Source of the DNA: Coriaria nepalensis
Lineage: Eukaryota > Streptophyta > Magnoliopsida > Cucurbitales > Coriariaceae
Reading direction: 5' to 3'
DNA length: 64,000 nt
Assembly (NCBI GenBank): GCA_027186245.1
Contig: CP114486.1
Span: 8,632,501 to 8,696,500 of the forward strand
The translations under genes were made by a program, and so were the position numbers. The notes below the pieces were generated by a model, which saw nothing but the letters and a program-made list of their open reading frames with translations, made no database searches and had not been told where the DNA came from. Positions 1 through 13,579 of this stretch are shown in pieces. Within the stretch, counting starts at the first letter, position 1; every line of letters starts with the position of its first letter.

Positions 1-34
1 GCTGCAAATCTCATAAACATTTGTTGGATCACAG

Positions 35-1059
35 GGTGAAAATCCTAAAAAACCAGGGAGTCCACACAACGTACGGCTTTATTCAATTGCATCTTCTAGG
101 TATGGTGACTCTTTCGATGGAAATACAACCAGTTTATGTGTACGTCGTGCCGTTTATTACGATCCCGAGACAGGAAAAGAAGACCCCATCAAGAATGGAG
201 TATGCAGTAATTATCTATGCAACTCAAAGCCTGGTGACAAGATTAAGATCACTGGTAATGTTAATTTGATCAAGACTTTCTTGATATCTCTTGATTTTCG
301 GTTTAGATCTCTAAACTGGACTTTTCCGATAGGAAATCCGTATTTCAATTTTTAGGCAAGAGAAACTAAACTTTATTTTGTAGTGATTGGAGTTAACTGA
401 CATTTTGTGGAATGGGCCGTAACTGGCACTTCAAACTGCAAACCTTATCCACTCCTAACTCTCCAATATATATATATATATAAATATATATATATTTGAT
501 AATTAATCTACACTTGTCTTCTTTTCCTAATCCAAGAATAATCAATGCTTTCTTGGTAGGTCCTGCCGGCAAGATAATGCTTTTGCCCGAAGATGACCCA
601 AATGCAACCCACATAATGATTGCCACTGGCACTGGCATCGCTCCATATAGAGGCTACCTCCGTCGCATGTTCATGGAAGATGTTCCTAAATTCAAATTTG
701 GCGGCCTTGCATGGCTGTTTCTTGGGGTTGCAAATACAGATAGTCTACTATACGATGATGAGTTCAGCAAGTATCTTAAGGATTATCCTGATAACTTCCG
801 CTATGACATAGCCCTTAGTAGGGAGCAAAAAAATCGGAGTGGAGGTAAAATGTATGTTCAAGATAAGATAGAAGAATATAGTAATGAGATTTTCAAGCTT
901 CTAGATTGTGGGGCCCACATTTACTTTTGCGGGCTTAAAGGAATGATGCCTGGGATCCAGGACACTTTGAAGAGAGTTGCTGAGCAACGAGGAGAGAAGT
1001 GGGAAGAGAAGCTTTCCAAGCTTAAGAAGAACAAACAATGGCATGTTGAAGTTTACTGA
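35..1059 (+). CDS. RFNR: Root-type ferredoxin-NADP+ reductase, 3' part (two exons)
   Basis: Join 35..254, 560..1059; the 5' exons lie before the window. The enzyme moves electrons between NADPH and ferredoxin in plastids; the root form supplies reduced ferredoxin for nitrogen assimilation in non-photosynthetic tissue. The first exon carries the FAD-binding RLYSIAS motif and the [17 protein letters not shown] stretch typical of the root isoform. The second carries the NADP-binding segment ([20 protein letters not shown], then IATGTGIAP), the [13 protein letters not shown] strand, [12 protein letters not shown] and the ending WHVEVY with its terminal aromatic Tyr. An ag acceptor precedes GGT at 35, and the gt donor at 255 and ag at 558-559 rejoin the split Gly codon in frame. 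[13 protein letters not shown] position reads YDIALSREQ. The family is certain; root rather than leaf type rests on the sequence pattern and is very likely. Confidence 0.95.
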
Positions 1060-4000
1060 TGTGGGACTGTTTCTAGTTACTGGTCCCAGAACATCAGAGC
1101 CCTTCTAGGGCAATTACTGAATTTTTTTGCCTCCCCTTGATTTAATCTTTCTTACATGAACTAGTTTGAGGTAGTTGTGGGGTTAGCTGTATTTTTCAAT
1201 AACGAGACAAGGAAACATTCCCTTGTTTAGAAGTTGAGAAAAGAAAAAAAAAAAAATTTATTGTTTTAGTACCAATGATTAGAAAACCATTTTCCAGATC
1301 CCTATATGTTGTGCTTGCCTTTGCTTAATGTTAGTGTCATTTTCCCTTTAAGAAAATTAGTTTCTCGCTTTATGTAAGTGTATATTGGCTATGCTGGGCA
1401 ACAAATTTCTTATCATCAACTCTCAAAACCGTTTCGTCAATGATGACAAAAAATTGGTGTCACTAGTAGCTGAAAACCGAATTTGAGCTTCAAAACCCGT
1501 TTTTGGCCGATGCAATGAAAAAACCGTTTTTTGGCCTGTTGATCTGTATAAGAACAGAAACAGTCGGAGAGCACCCACGGTCGGAGAGCAGACACTGTTG
1601 AAGAAGAAGAAGAGGGACGATTTTTATTTTGGGTAGCCCTAATTCGACCTTCAACAATCCTTCGATTCGTAACATATATCAGTGCATGTAGTATGTTTTG
1701 GTACTGATTTTTTATACTGTTTGGATTATGTTTACGTGGTTATGTTTTGGTGCTGATTTTTTTTCTTAATTTTTCAGATTAAACTGATTATTACTAATAT
1801 CAGTGCATGTAGTATGAAAACTGGTCCTATACGTGTATTTAACATATACATGATTATGAAATCTGGTTGTATGGGTTCGAAGATTCGAGGGCACTAACTA
1901 GTTCACTTAGTTAACACTAATATTATACATATATATATATATATATATACATAAATATATTAATATATGAACTATTGTATAAGTATACTTATCCATAAGC
2001 ACTATTGATAAAACAAAACAATAGTTTCATCAGCTTTCTAAAAATACATTTTAACAAGTTTCATCAGAAAGGTAAAAGAGTTCTTTTCTTTTTAGAAGAT
2101 TCGTCGTCATAAACAGTGATCACATACATCATCTTACTTGAACAAAGATGTAAATTGAAGAGATCAAGAAGATGATTAACAAGTTTATTTGTTCATATCA
2201 TCAAGTGACAATAAAAATTGGAGCAGTAGAAACCATCATGGGAACCAGTTGATTTACAACTTAAACCTTGGGAACAATGTTTATTTTTCAGAAGATGACA
2301 ATATTAGAATGTGGTGAAAGAGAATCAAAAGACCTAATTAAATATGTTTAGTATCTTTATCTTTAGTTTTTAGTATTTTAATTATTTGTTTGTTGATTAA
2401 GATTTGATTAGTTAATAGTATTCATAAGAGTATTTTTTTAAGTGATTAGTTGTTGTCTTCATTAGAAATAGTAGTAAAGAAGTAGGGTTGTTTTCATGTT
2501 TTTGGTTGATTAATGAAATATATTTACTTTGTTCGTAACTCTCTGGTTCCAATCTTCTACCGCGATGAAGTAGTTCAAGAATTTAAAGGTTAAACCCATA
2601 CGTAGTCCATCAACTAAATTGGCGCACTTGTCAATCTTTTGGGCCTTACATTATTAACACTTATAATTAGCCCAAAATCTCATAGGTGCCTCCTCCTTTG
2701 AGATATCGGATCTGAAAATTTTGTTTTAGCGATTTGGATTTAGATGTGGAAATTTGAAGATCTCCATTTAGAATGTTGTACTACTATGTCATTATGCCAT
2801 TGTGTAGTTGGGTCGTTGTGCCAGTGGACTTTTATGGCTTTGGGCAATTGTGTAGTTGGATCATTGTGCCAAAACAATTTCTTAAGAACGTTGCCAAACA
2901 TAATTTCTTACCATCAATCAAAAACTATAATCACCCATTTTATTTATTCTCTTTGTTTACATCAATCCATCATACATTATCAACTTTTAGTCAAACATCT
3001 TAAAAACTATAAGCATCCCAATCAAGGTCTAAAAATAGCATACATTTCATCGTGCACCTGCCCTTACAAAATTTTCAATAGCCAATCCGAGGGCTAGGAG
3101 CTAGCCACTGTGGTTTGTAGGAAGAATCAAAGAGCTCCACGCTCGCACGAAAATTTTGTAGGGTTAAGCTACAGTTACATGCGGATGAACACACAACCAA
3201 AGAGACAATGCAACATTATCATGAATGGTTAAAAATCAAAATAAATAAGAACACCTTATAATTACTCTGGTTTTTATTTTTTATTTTTGGTTGCTAAAAG
3301 GGAACTTCATTGCCAAAGAGAGAGAAAACGACTCGGTCAAAAAATCTCCGACCTAAAGGACAAAAAAATGGAGCTAGAATGAAACCAACGGAGACAAACA
3401 ACTTATAATTACTCCGGTTTGCTCACACGTTATGTGCAATTATTATTACTTTTTAAATTACTGACGATCGGATCAAGAACCCAGTTTGATCAATAACGGT
3501 ACGTAGCTATTTGATGTGGACCACCTTTGACTTTGAGGAGCATATCATCCTAGCCATCCATCCATATGTACACGGTTTCAATGGCCAAGATCGATATAGT
3601 TCAGTTACAGCAAGCGTCTCGCATGGGGACTCAAATTCGATATTATATATATTGGTTTAGTTAATTAATTTATTCATAAATTACAGGGAAGTTTTTTTTT
3701 TGTTTTTTTTTTGGGGGGCCAAAGTTAGTAATAGTGATATGAAAAGAAAGAGAATCTGTCTCTATATTTTATTAATAAATATGGGCCCCGCTTCACATGG
3801 CAGGATTATAGGGATTCCTTATAGAAAGCTGGACAAAAAGCTAGTAGAATACTTGCGAAGAGAATCCCAGTTTCATTTTGTTCTCTTCCGGTGAGTTTGA
3901 TAGGCTAAAATCATCCAGAAACGCTAAAAGCAAGTGCTCTATATCTTGTCTCAAACCATTCATTAATCAATAATTAAACTCATAATACAACTTTGCTGTG

Positions 4001-6077
4001 GTGGGATACGGTGTGTTGACTGACCACATTAAAATTTTTGTTCGTAGGGGTCAGTTTGGGACTAATCAAGAGGTTCTAATAATCTAATAAAATTTTTCTT
4101 TGGAACAGTTCATAAAATTGATATTAGGTATTCATTAATTAGAGCTAGCAATTTGATTTAGTTTTAATCCAGTTAGTCGATTTTGAAACAGTCTGAACAT
4201 GTGCGTATGAGTGAAAATAGAGGAAAGGGGTTAATAAAATGTGTATAGAATAAGGAAAATATGATACAGCACAGAAAAATGCAAGTGTTTAGGAGAATCT
4301 AAATGGAAGAAGGAACGGGGGTAGTACTGAAAGATGCATTGGACAAGAATAGTATTTTGCAGAATCCCAAGCCTAAGAAGGCAAAGGAAATGTTGAGATG
4401 CTCACAGCTAGAGGAGTATATTTCAATGGTATTATTATTGAGGCAGGATAGATTCAAAAACGTGTCATGTCACGAAATATAGGTCGGTGTCATCAATTTG
4501 ATCATTCAAATTAACCAAACTATTACGTATAAGGAAATCCACCAAAAAGAAAATGATAATAACATTACGATAAAAATGTCAAATCATTTGTACTTGTAAT
4601 TATCTAATTTTTAATTATTTTTTTCTTTTTAGTTATTTTAGTTATCCCTCCATAATTATAAATACTAGCAATAATAAAAAAAAAATATTTATGACTTAAT
4701 TTTTTAATTATTATTAATTATTCGTAATTTTAGTTCAAATCTTCTACTCCGATAAGTAGTTTTAGGGTCAAGTTTTCAACAACCGGTAGTAGAACTAGTA
4801 GGTTCAAGTTTTCCCCTTTAAATTGGTTGCATATATATCAAAAACATAAGATAATATTAGTTTGAATCAAATTTAAGAAACTAAAAAGATTTGCTATTGA
4901 TCAAACTAACTATTAGCATTAATCGATTGATCATACCAAAATGATAAGTGTAATAATATATGTTGTTCCATTTTTTTATTATGAATCAAAAATCAATTAC
5001 CAAAGCTTATCAACTAGGAATAATCAAGTTTATTTTCAATTTTTTTTTAAAGAGAAATCGATCTTGCTGTAAAATCTAATACATGGGGATAGTTTGATAA
5101 CGACGAATACTAAAAGGGAATTTATTTTTCCTTCTCATTATTTCCACGATTAAGTTTACTAAAATTTCAGATTCTAAGTTTTTTGAAGACATATGAAAAC
5201 TGAATTTATGAGAAAGGAATAAGAAATTAAATAAGATAGAAAAAAAATAAACATAAGTGTTACTCTTTAATGACATCATCTAGATAAATACTAATGTTGA
5301 AAGTTTCTTAAAATATATCTAATTGAGAATAAGATTCTCATTCAATAAAGTACTCTAAAAACATCATTTGTGAATATGTATTGGTATGGAGAAATAGAAA
5401 AATATGAGATATGGTCCGATTTGACTTACACATTGAACATGTTTAAATCTATTTAGGATATGGATAAAAAAATACATAATCATACCACTATATGAGATTT
5501 CGAGGCGATTAGTTCTCGCTAAATGCATGATATAGATTAATTAGAGACAAAAAGTTAATTAGATGTTATTTTATGGGACATTCTTAGTAGAGACTAGAAT
5601 ATGTATCTTCTTTAATTTCATTAAGCTAAAAGACGTCTTTTTAACCTAAAAAAATTATTATTAGAAAGAGTGTTTAAAAAGACAGTGCGAGTGAGAGAAT
5701 ACTTGTAAAAATTACGAGTACCATAAAATTAATAATTAAATTAAGAATCATATCTTACTAAAATCTCACATAAGAGGAACTTTCGAAAGAACGAATTATG
5801 ATTCCTAAGACTAACACTTGATGCAATATGAAAAACTTCACCTCCTTATTTGGGATAAGGAATGTCAGGTGTGTGAGATACAATTTGAAGTTTTCATATA
5901 AGAAAGCACAAAGAAGTTATGTTCAAAGTTTAATCTATTGATTTAAGAAAACATCCGTAGAAAAAGAAATCTAAACTATAAATCAAAGTTTTTTTTTTAA
6001 TTTATGAAAGTGGATTACCTAAGTTTTTACTAGAGTTAGTGGGAGCACCACCATGTTCATTGTAAAAGTGTATGTCT
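1060..6077. other. 3' UTR of the FNR gene, then gene-free AT-rich DNA
   Basis: The first few hundred bases are probably the FNR 3' UTR. Beyond about 1400 I see no gene. There is a 20-bp direct repeat, ATATCAGTGCATGTAGTATG, near 1676 and 1799, an (AT)n run near 1928-1950, and a short imperfect tandem repeat around 2798-2875 (TTGTGTAGTTGG followed by TTGTGCCA, twice). The ORFs of 60-117 codons here have no recognisable domain and are probably chance. Confidence 0.6.
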
Positions 6078-6450
6078 GTCAAGCCAATTAATTTCTGACT
6101 TGATATGGCAAACAACTTTATGTGATACGATCTTTATGAAAATATTAACAAGATAATAAATATTATTATTAGTTTTTATTTGTTAAAGTTAGTAATTATT
6201 TATCATGTTTATTGATTTTTATAGAATTAATATACTATGTTCTATAAATACATATCATGACAAAATCAAATATCTTAAGTTAAGCGCTTTGGAGATTATG
6301 ATAAAAATCATGCTAATTGAGACTTAAGATGCATAAAGTTTAAGACACGAACTGCTCATTGTCATAAGATCTCAAAAATGGACACTGATGATCTAGATAG
6401 ACAATTACATAGTTCATCACAAAAAATGTTTAGGGTTGCCAATCTCAAGG
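6078..6450 (+). repeat. Dispersed non-coding repeat, copy 1 of 3
   Basis: About 370 bp runs from a TCAAGCCAATTA-like start through TTTATGTGATACGATCTTTATG, TTATTTATCATGTTTATTGATTT, CTATAAATACATATCATGA and GACAATTACATAGTTCATCAC to TTTAGGGTTGCCAATCTCA. The same block in the same order and orientation recurs at 19232-19595 and 57640-58010. It has no open frame. Copy 3 lies inside a probable solo LTR, so the family is most likely LTR or internal non-coding sequence of one retroelement lineage. Confidence 0.8.
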
Positions 6451-8721
6451 CCATTAGTATTGGTGGAACATCATGATGATTATATGAGTGCTTAGTAGAG
6501 ATTAAAGGTAACGAAAATGATTTTTAGATAGTTCCCAATGGTAATTAATACTAACTATTAATTATCGTTATCTAATGACTATATTACATGTGGTTCTCAG
6601 ACATGAGATCACTATAGTATCTTGTGTGTCAGGTTTCATGCTTTGACATCATTCCAACTAGCCCTAGCCTAGGGTTTAAAATGGTGAACTATTATTGGGC
6701 ATGTAATATTATACATGAAGGTTGTGAGTGATCAAAAGGGAATCCATCACTTCCATATTTGAAAATAGATCCTATGAATTATATATTTAATTGAATAAGG
6801 AATATTTGCAAAGTAGTATATGAAAATGAGTTTTTTGTAAATACATTGCCGGTGTTCAATAAAAGCTATTATGGTTTATATGATTTTTCTATTAGAATTT
6901 AAGAGTTAAACCATATCATAGGACGAATCAGGATTTTGGCAAGATGGAATGATCTTTACTTTAAATATACTATAGTCACAAAAAATTCTTTTGGAAGATG
7001 GTACTTCTTATCTTCTTAACTTTATACGCCCCATTGGGTCTAATTGGTTGGCTCGACGGATATATAACAATCAATTGTATAGTCATGACCTTGAAGGATT
7101 AGCCTACATGATATGATCCTACCCAAAATTTTTAAATATACTTAGTTTTCTCTGTCGGATTGTATGTAGATTAATAATGAGATTCTTATCATAATTTCAA
7201 GTGCATATATAACATAAGATCTAAGAATTTATCATAATATGTAATAATAATAAAACATAAAATAATATTCACTAAAAAATATTAAAAAAATATTTTATAT
7301 TAAATGAATAATCAAATAATATTGCTAATATTAGATCATGACATTAAAAAAAAATACACCCAAATTATATATCTTATCATGCTCAAAGATTTCGCTTGAT
7401 AAGTATATAACTTTCAATACTTAAATTGTTAAGCACATTTCAATGACGTGGTGTAGTTCTTATTATTATTATTATCAATAGCTAATTTTATTTGATTCTT
7501 CGAGGATCTTATGATAATAGAAAAAAGAATGAAAGTAAGAATAGAACTTAATGAAAATAATGATAATTTATTATATTTATTTAATTGCATGATAAAATAA
7601 ATATGTATGATTTATTTTGATTTGATTTTCCACCAAATCTTATGTTTGATTACTTTAAAAAAAAAATTATAAAATAAGCAATTTTAAGTTAAATTACTTT
7701 AAATGACATAATAAAATTTTAAAAAATATAAATAAAAAAAAATCATTTAAATAAATAATTAGATTAATTCTTAAAAAATTAATGAAAAAAATAATATTTT
7801 CATAAAGATATTGTAAACGGCTGATAAACAAACAAATTAAAACTACGTACTACGTGGATGCACTATTGTTATTGCCAACCACGTTGGGGGGGTTTATTTT
7901 ATCTCGAACCACGGAATAGGGGGAACCACCAAAAAAAAAATTGGAGTAAAATATGGAAGCAAAGCAGTATTCATATGATCTCACTAAAAAAAATCATTTA
8001 ACACTTAATATATATAAACAAAGAAGACAATTGACATAAAATTATATTCAAATCAAACAGCAGTTGGATCATGGATGGATAGTATAAGAAACAGAAAGCT
8101 GAGGAACCCGAAGAATGTAATTCTCTCTTTTATGCACCCTAAAAGAGAGACTGATCGGAAAAAGTCGAGCTTTTGGCCTTTTTTTTTTTTCTCCGGCCTG
8201 TATTTTTTTTGTCATCTTCACTGTTTTCGTTTCTTTCTCCACAATTAACAAAAAAAAAATGAAAATGAAAAGGAAAAAAAAAAAAAATTATAGCCACCCA
8301 TATGACTAAATGGGATGTGAATAATTTATCCCACTTGAGAAGATGGAAGGTAAGGTCCCATCTATAGATCAATTAAGCTCCTGAGCTTTCTAGTCATGTC
8401 CCCAATGGGTGTACTTGTTTTATCTGTAGAAACCTTCTGTTCCTCAACTTTCTGTCCCATCCACCAATATTCCCAAACGGAATGTGGAACACGATCGTTG
8501 AGACCGCTTCCAGTCAACGAGCACTCTCCTTTTCTCTCTACTTCTTTTCCTCATTATCCCCACCACTGCTGTGGTAAACAAATAACAAGGAAAAAAAAAA
8601 AGGAAAAGGGGAAAAAAAAAAGGTTGAAAAAGTAGATTTAATTCTACCCCACACACAGAAAGGGGAAAAAAAATCACAATATTATGATGAGATTTAGTGC
8701 CTTTTTGTTTTGGTCTTCTTA
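6451..8721. other. Retroelement-like non-coding DNA and WRKY 3' flank
   Basis: Sequence directly after repeat copy 1, to about 7200, reads like the non-coding interior of a large retrotransposon derivative: unique, without long ORFs, and with mixed stops in all frames. From 7200 to 7850 it is extremely AT-rich. Positions 8040-8721 are the 3' flank, probably the 3' UTR, of the WRKY gene on the minus strand. Small ORFs at 8069-8677 are low-complexity runs over poly-A and poly-T tracts. Confidence 0.45.
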
Positions 8722-11048
8722 TTATAAACCTTTCTTGGATTCATCAAATGGCGTTATGTTGGCGTTGGCATTGTCATCTCCTGCCCAATCGAACAGACTG
8801 AATGGATCCAAGGCTTTTGAATCTTTTTGTTCGTTTTCTGAGAAGCCTTGAGTGAACAGAAGCTTTAAAGGGTCAATGTCTATCTCTCCTAATTCTGCAA
8901 AGAAGTCTTGGTCAGAGTTGACATTGGACCCATATGGAAACTTCTCAGTGATATACTCTCCTAATAGATCATCCCTCTCTATTTGCTTCTCCATATCATC
9001 TATCTCTTCCTTAACAGACGCATTAGTATTTGACGCATTGTTGTCACTTAAGTGATGAGTGTCCTGTTCTTGATCATCATTTGGAGCTGTCTTCTGATGT
9101 TGATAACCTAGAGAAGAGCTCTTGGGAGCAGAACTGTTTTTCAACGGCTGCAACCTGGTCGAGCCAGCGAGAGCATTTCTTTGGGTGGGCCATGGATGGT
9201 TGTGTTCTGAAGTATAGGTAATGACCAACATATTTGGATCAGTCCGGCTCCGCTCGACTTGTTTTCTAGCTGAGCAACCTTTTGAACTGCTGCATCTATA
9301 GTATCCCCTGGAGATTGTATCGAAAGTTTGCTTTATCATGTGTGAAAATGTTAGTATTAGTGTCATGCTGCTTCATGGATGATGTTTCATTCGTTCTCAC
9401 AATACGGAAAAGGATCTAGTAGATGTGAACAAACCATAACATTCTGCTTGCATGATAGATTGATTGTATGTCATGTGGTATCTACATTTTTTATGATTAA
9501 GAAATTGTGGAAAACAATTGTAGTAGTTAAAGATCAAATAGCAATTAAATGTTCCTATATGCAACCATGCACATGCCTGAAGGGTAGGGATCGATCTCTC
9601 CGGAAATCTTGCGTGATAGCAGTAAGCTCAAGCATTAATGGCTTTGTCATACAGAAACTATATTGTATTAATCAGAAAACAACAAAGTTTTACGACTACC
9701 ACATGGTTACATATTTTTGTAAAGGTACTTTTTTTTTTTCCCAAAGAAGCAACCAACTGATGCAACTCGTATAAAAATCTGTAATACGAAGAGCTTAATA
9801 AACTCATGCGATAAAAGATATAAACCATAAATATTGACGTGATTAGTTAGAGAAAAATATGTATAAGCAGAAGCTGTCCATGGCTCCTCTTTGTGTTTCT
9901 GCTTTTTTAAATAATGAAATGCCTTTTTTTCTTGCTAATAATCATAATAAATGAGATTAAGTAACTTTTAAGTACCTTGGATAAGGAGAGCCCTTAATGG
10001 GTTTCTGTCCGTACTTCCTCCATGCCCAAAGATCAGAAGGAACAACCTCACCCGTTTGCCTGCTGCTCACTGCTGCTGGAGCCGGAATGCAAACCACCTT
10101 CTTTCCCTGGCTCTTCCTAATTAACCATATATACAAAGATATCATGTTGATGATATAGATAGTCATAAATCCCGAATTTTACTTTTTAGGCAACTAATTA
10201 ATTAATGAAGGAGAAAATTAGATGCACTAAGAACGCATTTTCGACAATTACCAAAAATCCAACAGTTAAATTCACTAGTAAAATTCTACGTGGGATTAAT
10301 TATCTACAAGTAGTGGGTAGAAATGAAATCAATCATATAACGCATACAAGTATATATACATGATGATAGGTCATGGGGTTAATTCTGACCTTCTCTTAAT
10401 ACCAGGATTTCGTGGAGAAGAGATCTGCAACCCTGTGTTGTTTTCAACTAAGCTATTGCCCTTATTAGAGGTGTTTGCACTAATTATCACATGATTGCCT
10501 GTAGGAACAATATTAGCACATGACTTGACTGGCGCCGGTGAATTGACAAGCATAGAAGAAGAATCACATGGAGTCACTGCCAGTTTACTGGTGCTGCTTG
10601 GTGAGATCTGAAGCATCCTAGAAAATATATTACAAGGCCTTTTCATGTGATCCTCATCCTGATCATCATGAAGATTAACTACTCTAGTAGTATGAGAAAG
10701 AATATTATTATTACTAGGAATAGTAGTTGTTGTAGCATGATCGTGATCATAAGCTTGACCGGTGATTACGGTGCTGGAAGCTGCTGCTTCTGGAAAATTA
10801 TTATCACCCCCGTGATGAAAAAGTGGATCCCTCATGGTTGAAAATGGATCTCCAAAATTATCTCCACAGTTCATAGGATCAGACGGGTATAATAGATGCC
10901 ACTCTGAATTACGGTTGACTTGAGGCTCTAACTGGTTATGATGATGATGATCGTGATCGTGATCTTGAGAAGGGTTGACATGATGATTCACTCCGCCTCC
11001 AGCTGCGATGAGTATATCGGTTAGATCCCCTTGGTAGTTGCTGTCCAT
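8722..11048 (-). CDS. WRKY35: Group IIe WRKY transcription factor (WRKY14/WRKY35-like)
   Basis: Complement of join 8722..9307, 9976..10116, 10390..11048; 461 residues. It is a nuclear DNA-binding regulator expected to bind W-box promoter elements. Residues 1-12 ([12 protein letters not shown]) match the characteristic start of the WRKY14/35 branch, which decides the start at 11048; an in-frame ATG at 11075 would add nine atypical residues, and TTGTTTCAG just before the chosen ATG resembles a 5' UTR splice acceptor. A His/Asp-rich run lies near residues 38-50 and a basic KRRK-type NLS near 218-226. The WRKY domain has WRKYGQK at 252-258 and zinc ligands C272, C278, H302, H304 (C-X5-C-X23-H-X-H). 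The intron splits the PR/GYYRC arginine, the usual position in this family. The tail is acidic, as in group IIe activators. WRKY14 and WRKY35 cannot be separated without a tree. Confidence 0.93.
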
Positions 11049-11380
11049 CTGAAACAAGCTGCAGTACCTGATCATATTAATTACTTGTTTCGATAAAACG
11101 AGTGAGATATGATCTCTAAGACTGTAATTTTTTTTTTTTTAATCTTTTCTTAATTGGAGTAATGGAATATATGTTTGCACCTAAGGAACGTTGAAGGGCA
11201 TGAAAATTCTTATTGGTTATTTGTTTTCCCTATAAGTTTGGTGGGTTTGATTTTGATGGTGTACTTGTAAAGGGAAAAGGAAGGGCTAATTTCTCTCTGG
11301 AGAAGAAATGAAGATATATAGGTCTTGATTGTTAGGAGGCCAAAGAGCAAATAAGAAAGGTTTTCTAGTTTTCTTCTGAA

Positions 11381-11401
11381 GAGAGAGAGAGAGAGAGAGA
11401 G
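11381..11401. repeat. (GA)n microsatellite in the WRKY 5' leader/promoter
   Basis: Ten and a half GA units on the plus strand, CT on the WRKY sense strand, lie about 335 bp upstream of the WRKY start codon. CT-rich tracts are common in plant 5' leaders and can bind GAGA-type BBR/BPC factors; that role here is inference. Confidence 0.7.
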
Positions 11402-11422
11402 CGTCGCTGACTTTTCCCACAA

Positions 11423-12360
11423 AACAGCCCTTCTCCATATGCAACAAGATGGAGGGAGGCAGAGATAGAGATAGTCTATAACTAAAAAGGTTTTAAATTA
11501 TATTGTATTGCATATAAAATATACATATAAATACTGTATCCTCATCTCAAGAGTTAAAAAGGCAAACCTTTGCAAAAGTCATTTTCCGGAAACAAGTGAT
11601 GGAAAAAGTAAAGGGGTGGCAAGTAGCCGCATTTCTCGGAACTAATTCCAAGATTCAATCAATGTTATAATCCCGTTTCGTCATGTCTAATGGTTTTCCT
11701 GCTCCCAATTACATTTCCAACAATGCCTGCAATGATCCTTCAAGGGGAAGTAGAGAACCCCATTAGGACTGAGTTGCTCATGCTTTTCTTCATTCTAATT
11801 AATCAACAGCCATGGATGGATACACCTAACCGACAACATTCCTCAATAATTCACGGTATAATTAATAATTAATCTTCTTATACCTTCTAGCACATAGACT
11901 CTTAATACAAACTATATGAATTCTTGTCATTAGTATTTCAAACTATACAAATGGTATACTTTGGTGAGTGATTAATACAAAACCCTTGTTTTTTAGTAAA
12001 CATATGGAGAATCAATATTATTTGTATGTTACGCGACTTATTAATTCATGGCAAATATAATGAGTTTTTTTTTTTTTTTTTTTACTTTATTTTATTATAT
12101 ATATATATATATATTTATTTATTTAATCTATAAAGAAAAGAGCTATTAATTAGGCATAATATTAAAAAACAAAAGAATTATATTATTAAATAAGGAAGCC
12201 CATAACGATCATTCTGTAAGTAATTTCTTACAAGAAAAGGAAGCGAACTTGCAATACTAAAATCTAAAACAATACAATTATTAACATTAGCAAAAGCAGC
12301 AGTCATATAATTGCATTCTCTCATCACACGAGAAATCTAAATATCAAAAGACAAAACTTC
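11423..12360. other. Intergenic, no gene seen
   Basis: AT-rich sequence upstream of the WRKY gene, with a poly-T tract near 12066-12083 and (AT)n near 12100-12113. Nothing coding was recognised. Confidence 0.5.
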
Positions 12361-12369
12361 ATCGTACCC

Positions 12370-13010
12370 CTAATTCACAAGGTTGACTTCATTGTCATTA
12401 TTAATATTATGTTCTACCTCCTTTCCCTCACACTCGGCATAATCATCCGCATTCTCAGTCTCTTCATCATCACTTTCTTCTGTATTCTCAGTTTCTTCAT
12501 TATCACTTTCTTTTGCATCCTCATCATTGATGTCATTTATGTCACTATCTTAACTATTCTCAAAAAAATCATCATGATTAGTAGCAACAACCACATATAT
12601 GTCACTCCTATAATCCTTTTGAGGATTATCAATATGAGGCATATCACTCCTACAAAGACTATGAACATTATAAGGATTAGGAAATTGATGACGCTCTCCA
12701 CCACATGAATTTCCTCTCACCTTCAGAAGCAACATAATATATAGTGGAGATTTTTTCTTCTTTACATTGGAAGTACCGGATAAACTCCTTCACATTTTGG
12801 TCATTTTTATATATGACGGTGAAAACTACAATGTACAAATAGTCTTGTATGATAGTTTCAATCTAAATTCATTCTGATCAATGTTGATAGAATCATACAC
12901 GATATCCAACAACTGACTATAAGTAATATTAGATTCTACCGAAGCTCCAGTCGATCCGTCTTTATGATTTGAATGATACCATGAATTCTGATTCTCATTT
13001 TGGTTCATAT
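12370..13010 (-). pseudogene. Decayed MULE-type transposase N-terminal fragment
   Basis: Read on the minus strand, the segment gives YSQLLDIVYDSINID followed by NEFRLKLSYK, then in a shifted frame YIVVFTVIYKNDQNVKEFI and a run containing PNPYNVHSLCRSDMPHIDN with an acidic Glu/Asp/Ser tract after it (opposite 12410-12545). The order 'Y-S-x-L-x-x-hydrophobic-Y ... K-L-S-Y ... I-x-N-D-x-D/N-V-x-x-F' followed by an acidic linker is the usual layout of the N-terminal region of plant Mutator-like (MuDR) transposases. At least one frameshift and no transposase catalytic core show that it is a relic. Family assignment is by pattern only. Confidence 0.5.
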
Positions 13011-13579
13011 TCTCATTCCATTCACCATTGAAGCATATAATTTAAAAAAAACTCTCCATTTCTGTAAAAAAAAAAATGGAAATCATTAATCTTGAATTAA
13101 GAGAAGAAAAAATTGAAAAAATAAATGTAAGACCCGATGGGTCCGATTGACCCCGATGTTTCAAAGCTATATAAGTTATAGTTGATAACATTAGCAACTA
13201 TATTCATATCACACATTAATTAAAAACTTAATTCATGAAATCCTTATTTCAGTCAAATAACTTTCAGAAATCAAATATATAGAATAAAACTCATAAAACA
13301 ACATAATCATCTTTTATTCATCTTAAAACCATTGAAAAGTAATATGATATAGTTATCAACTCACATTTGGCCTCCGATGGATCTAATCAGTTCAAACCCC
13401 ATATGGAGTGGTTCTAAATACGAAAACATGTAAAGATTGACAATGTGATCATTAGGGATGTTCAATGCAATTCAAATAACTAAAATTACTAAACTACACT
13501 TCATATTTCTCCTTCAAGTTCTAATTCTACTTAAAACACAATTTAATTTAATGTGTCAAAAAACTATGTTGCTATTACA

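Noticed and set aside
2744..3097. 117-codon plus-strand ORF
   Set aside because: Built on an imperfect DNA repeat with Cys/Leu-rich sequence and no known domain; overlapping frames are equally open.
11049..11075. Upstream in-frame ATG of the WRKY gene
   Set aside because: The family starts at MD-x-QGDLTD; the nine extra residues are atypical and follow a possible splice acceptor.
12409..12708. 99-codon plus-strand ORF rich in Ile
   Set aside because: It is the antisense of the acidic linker of the minus-strand MULE relic.
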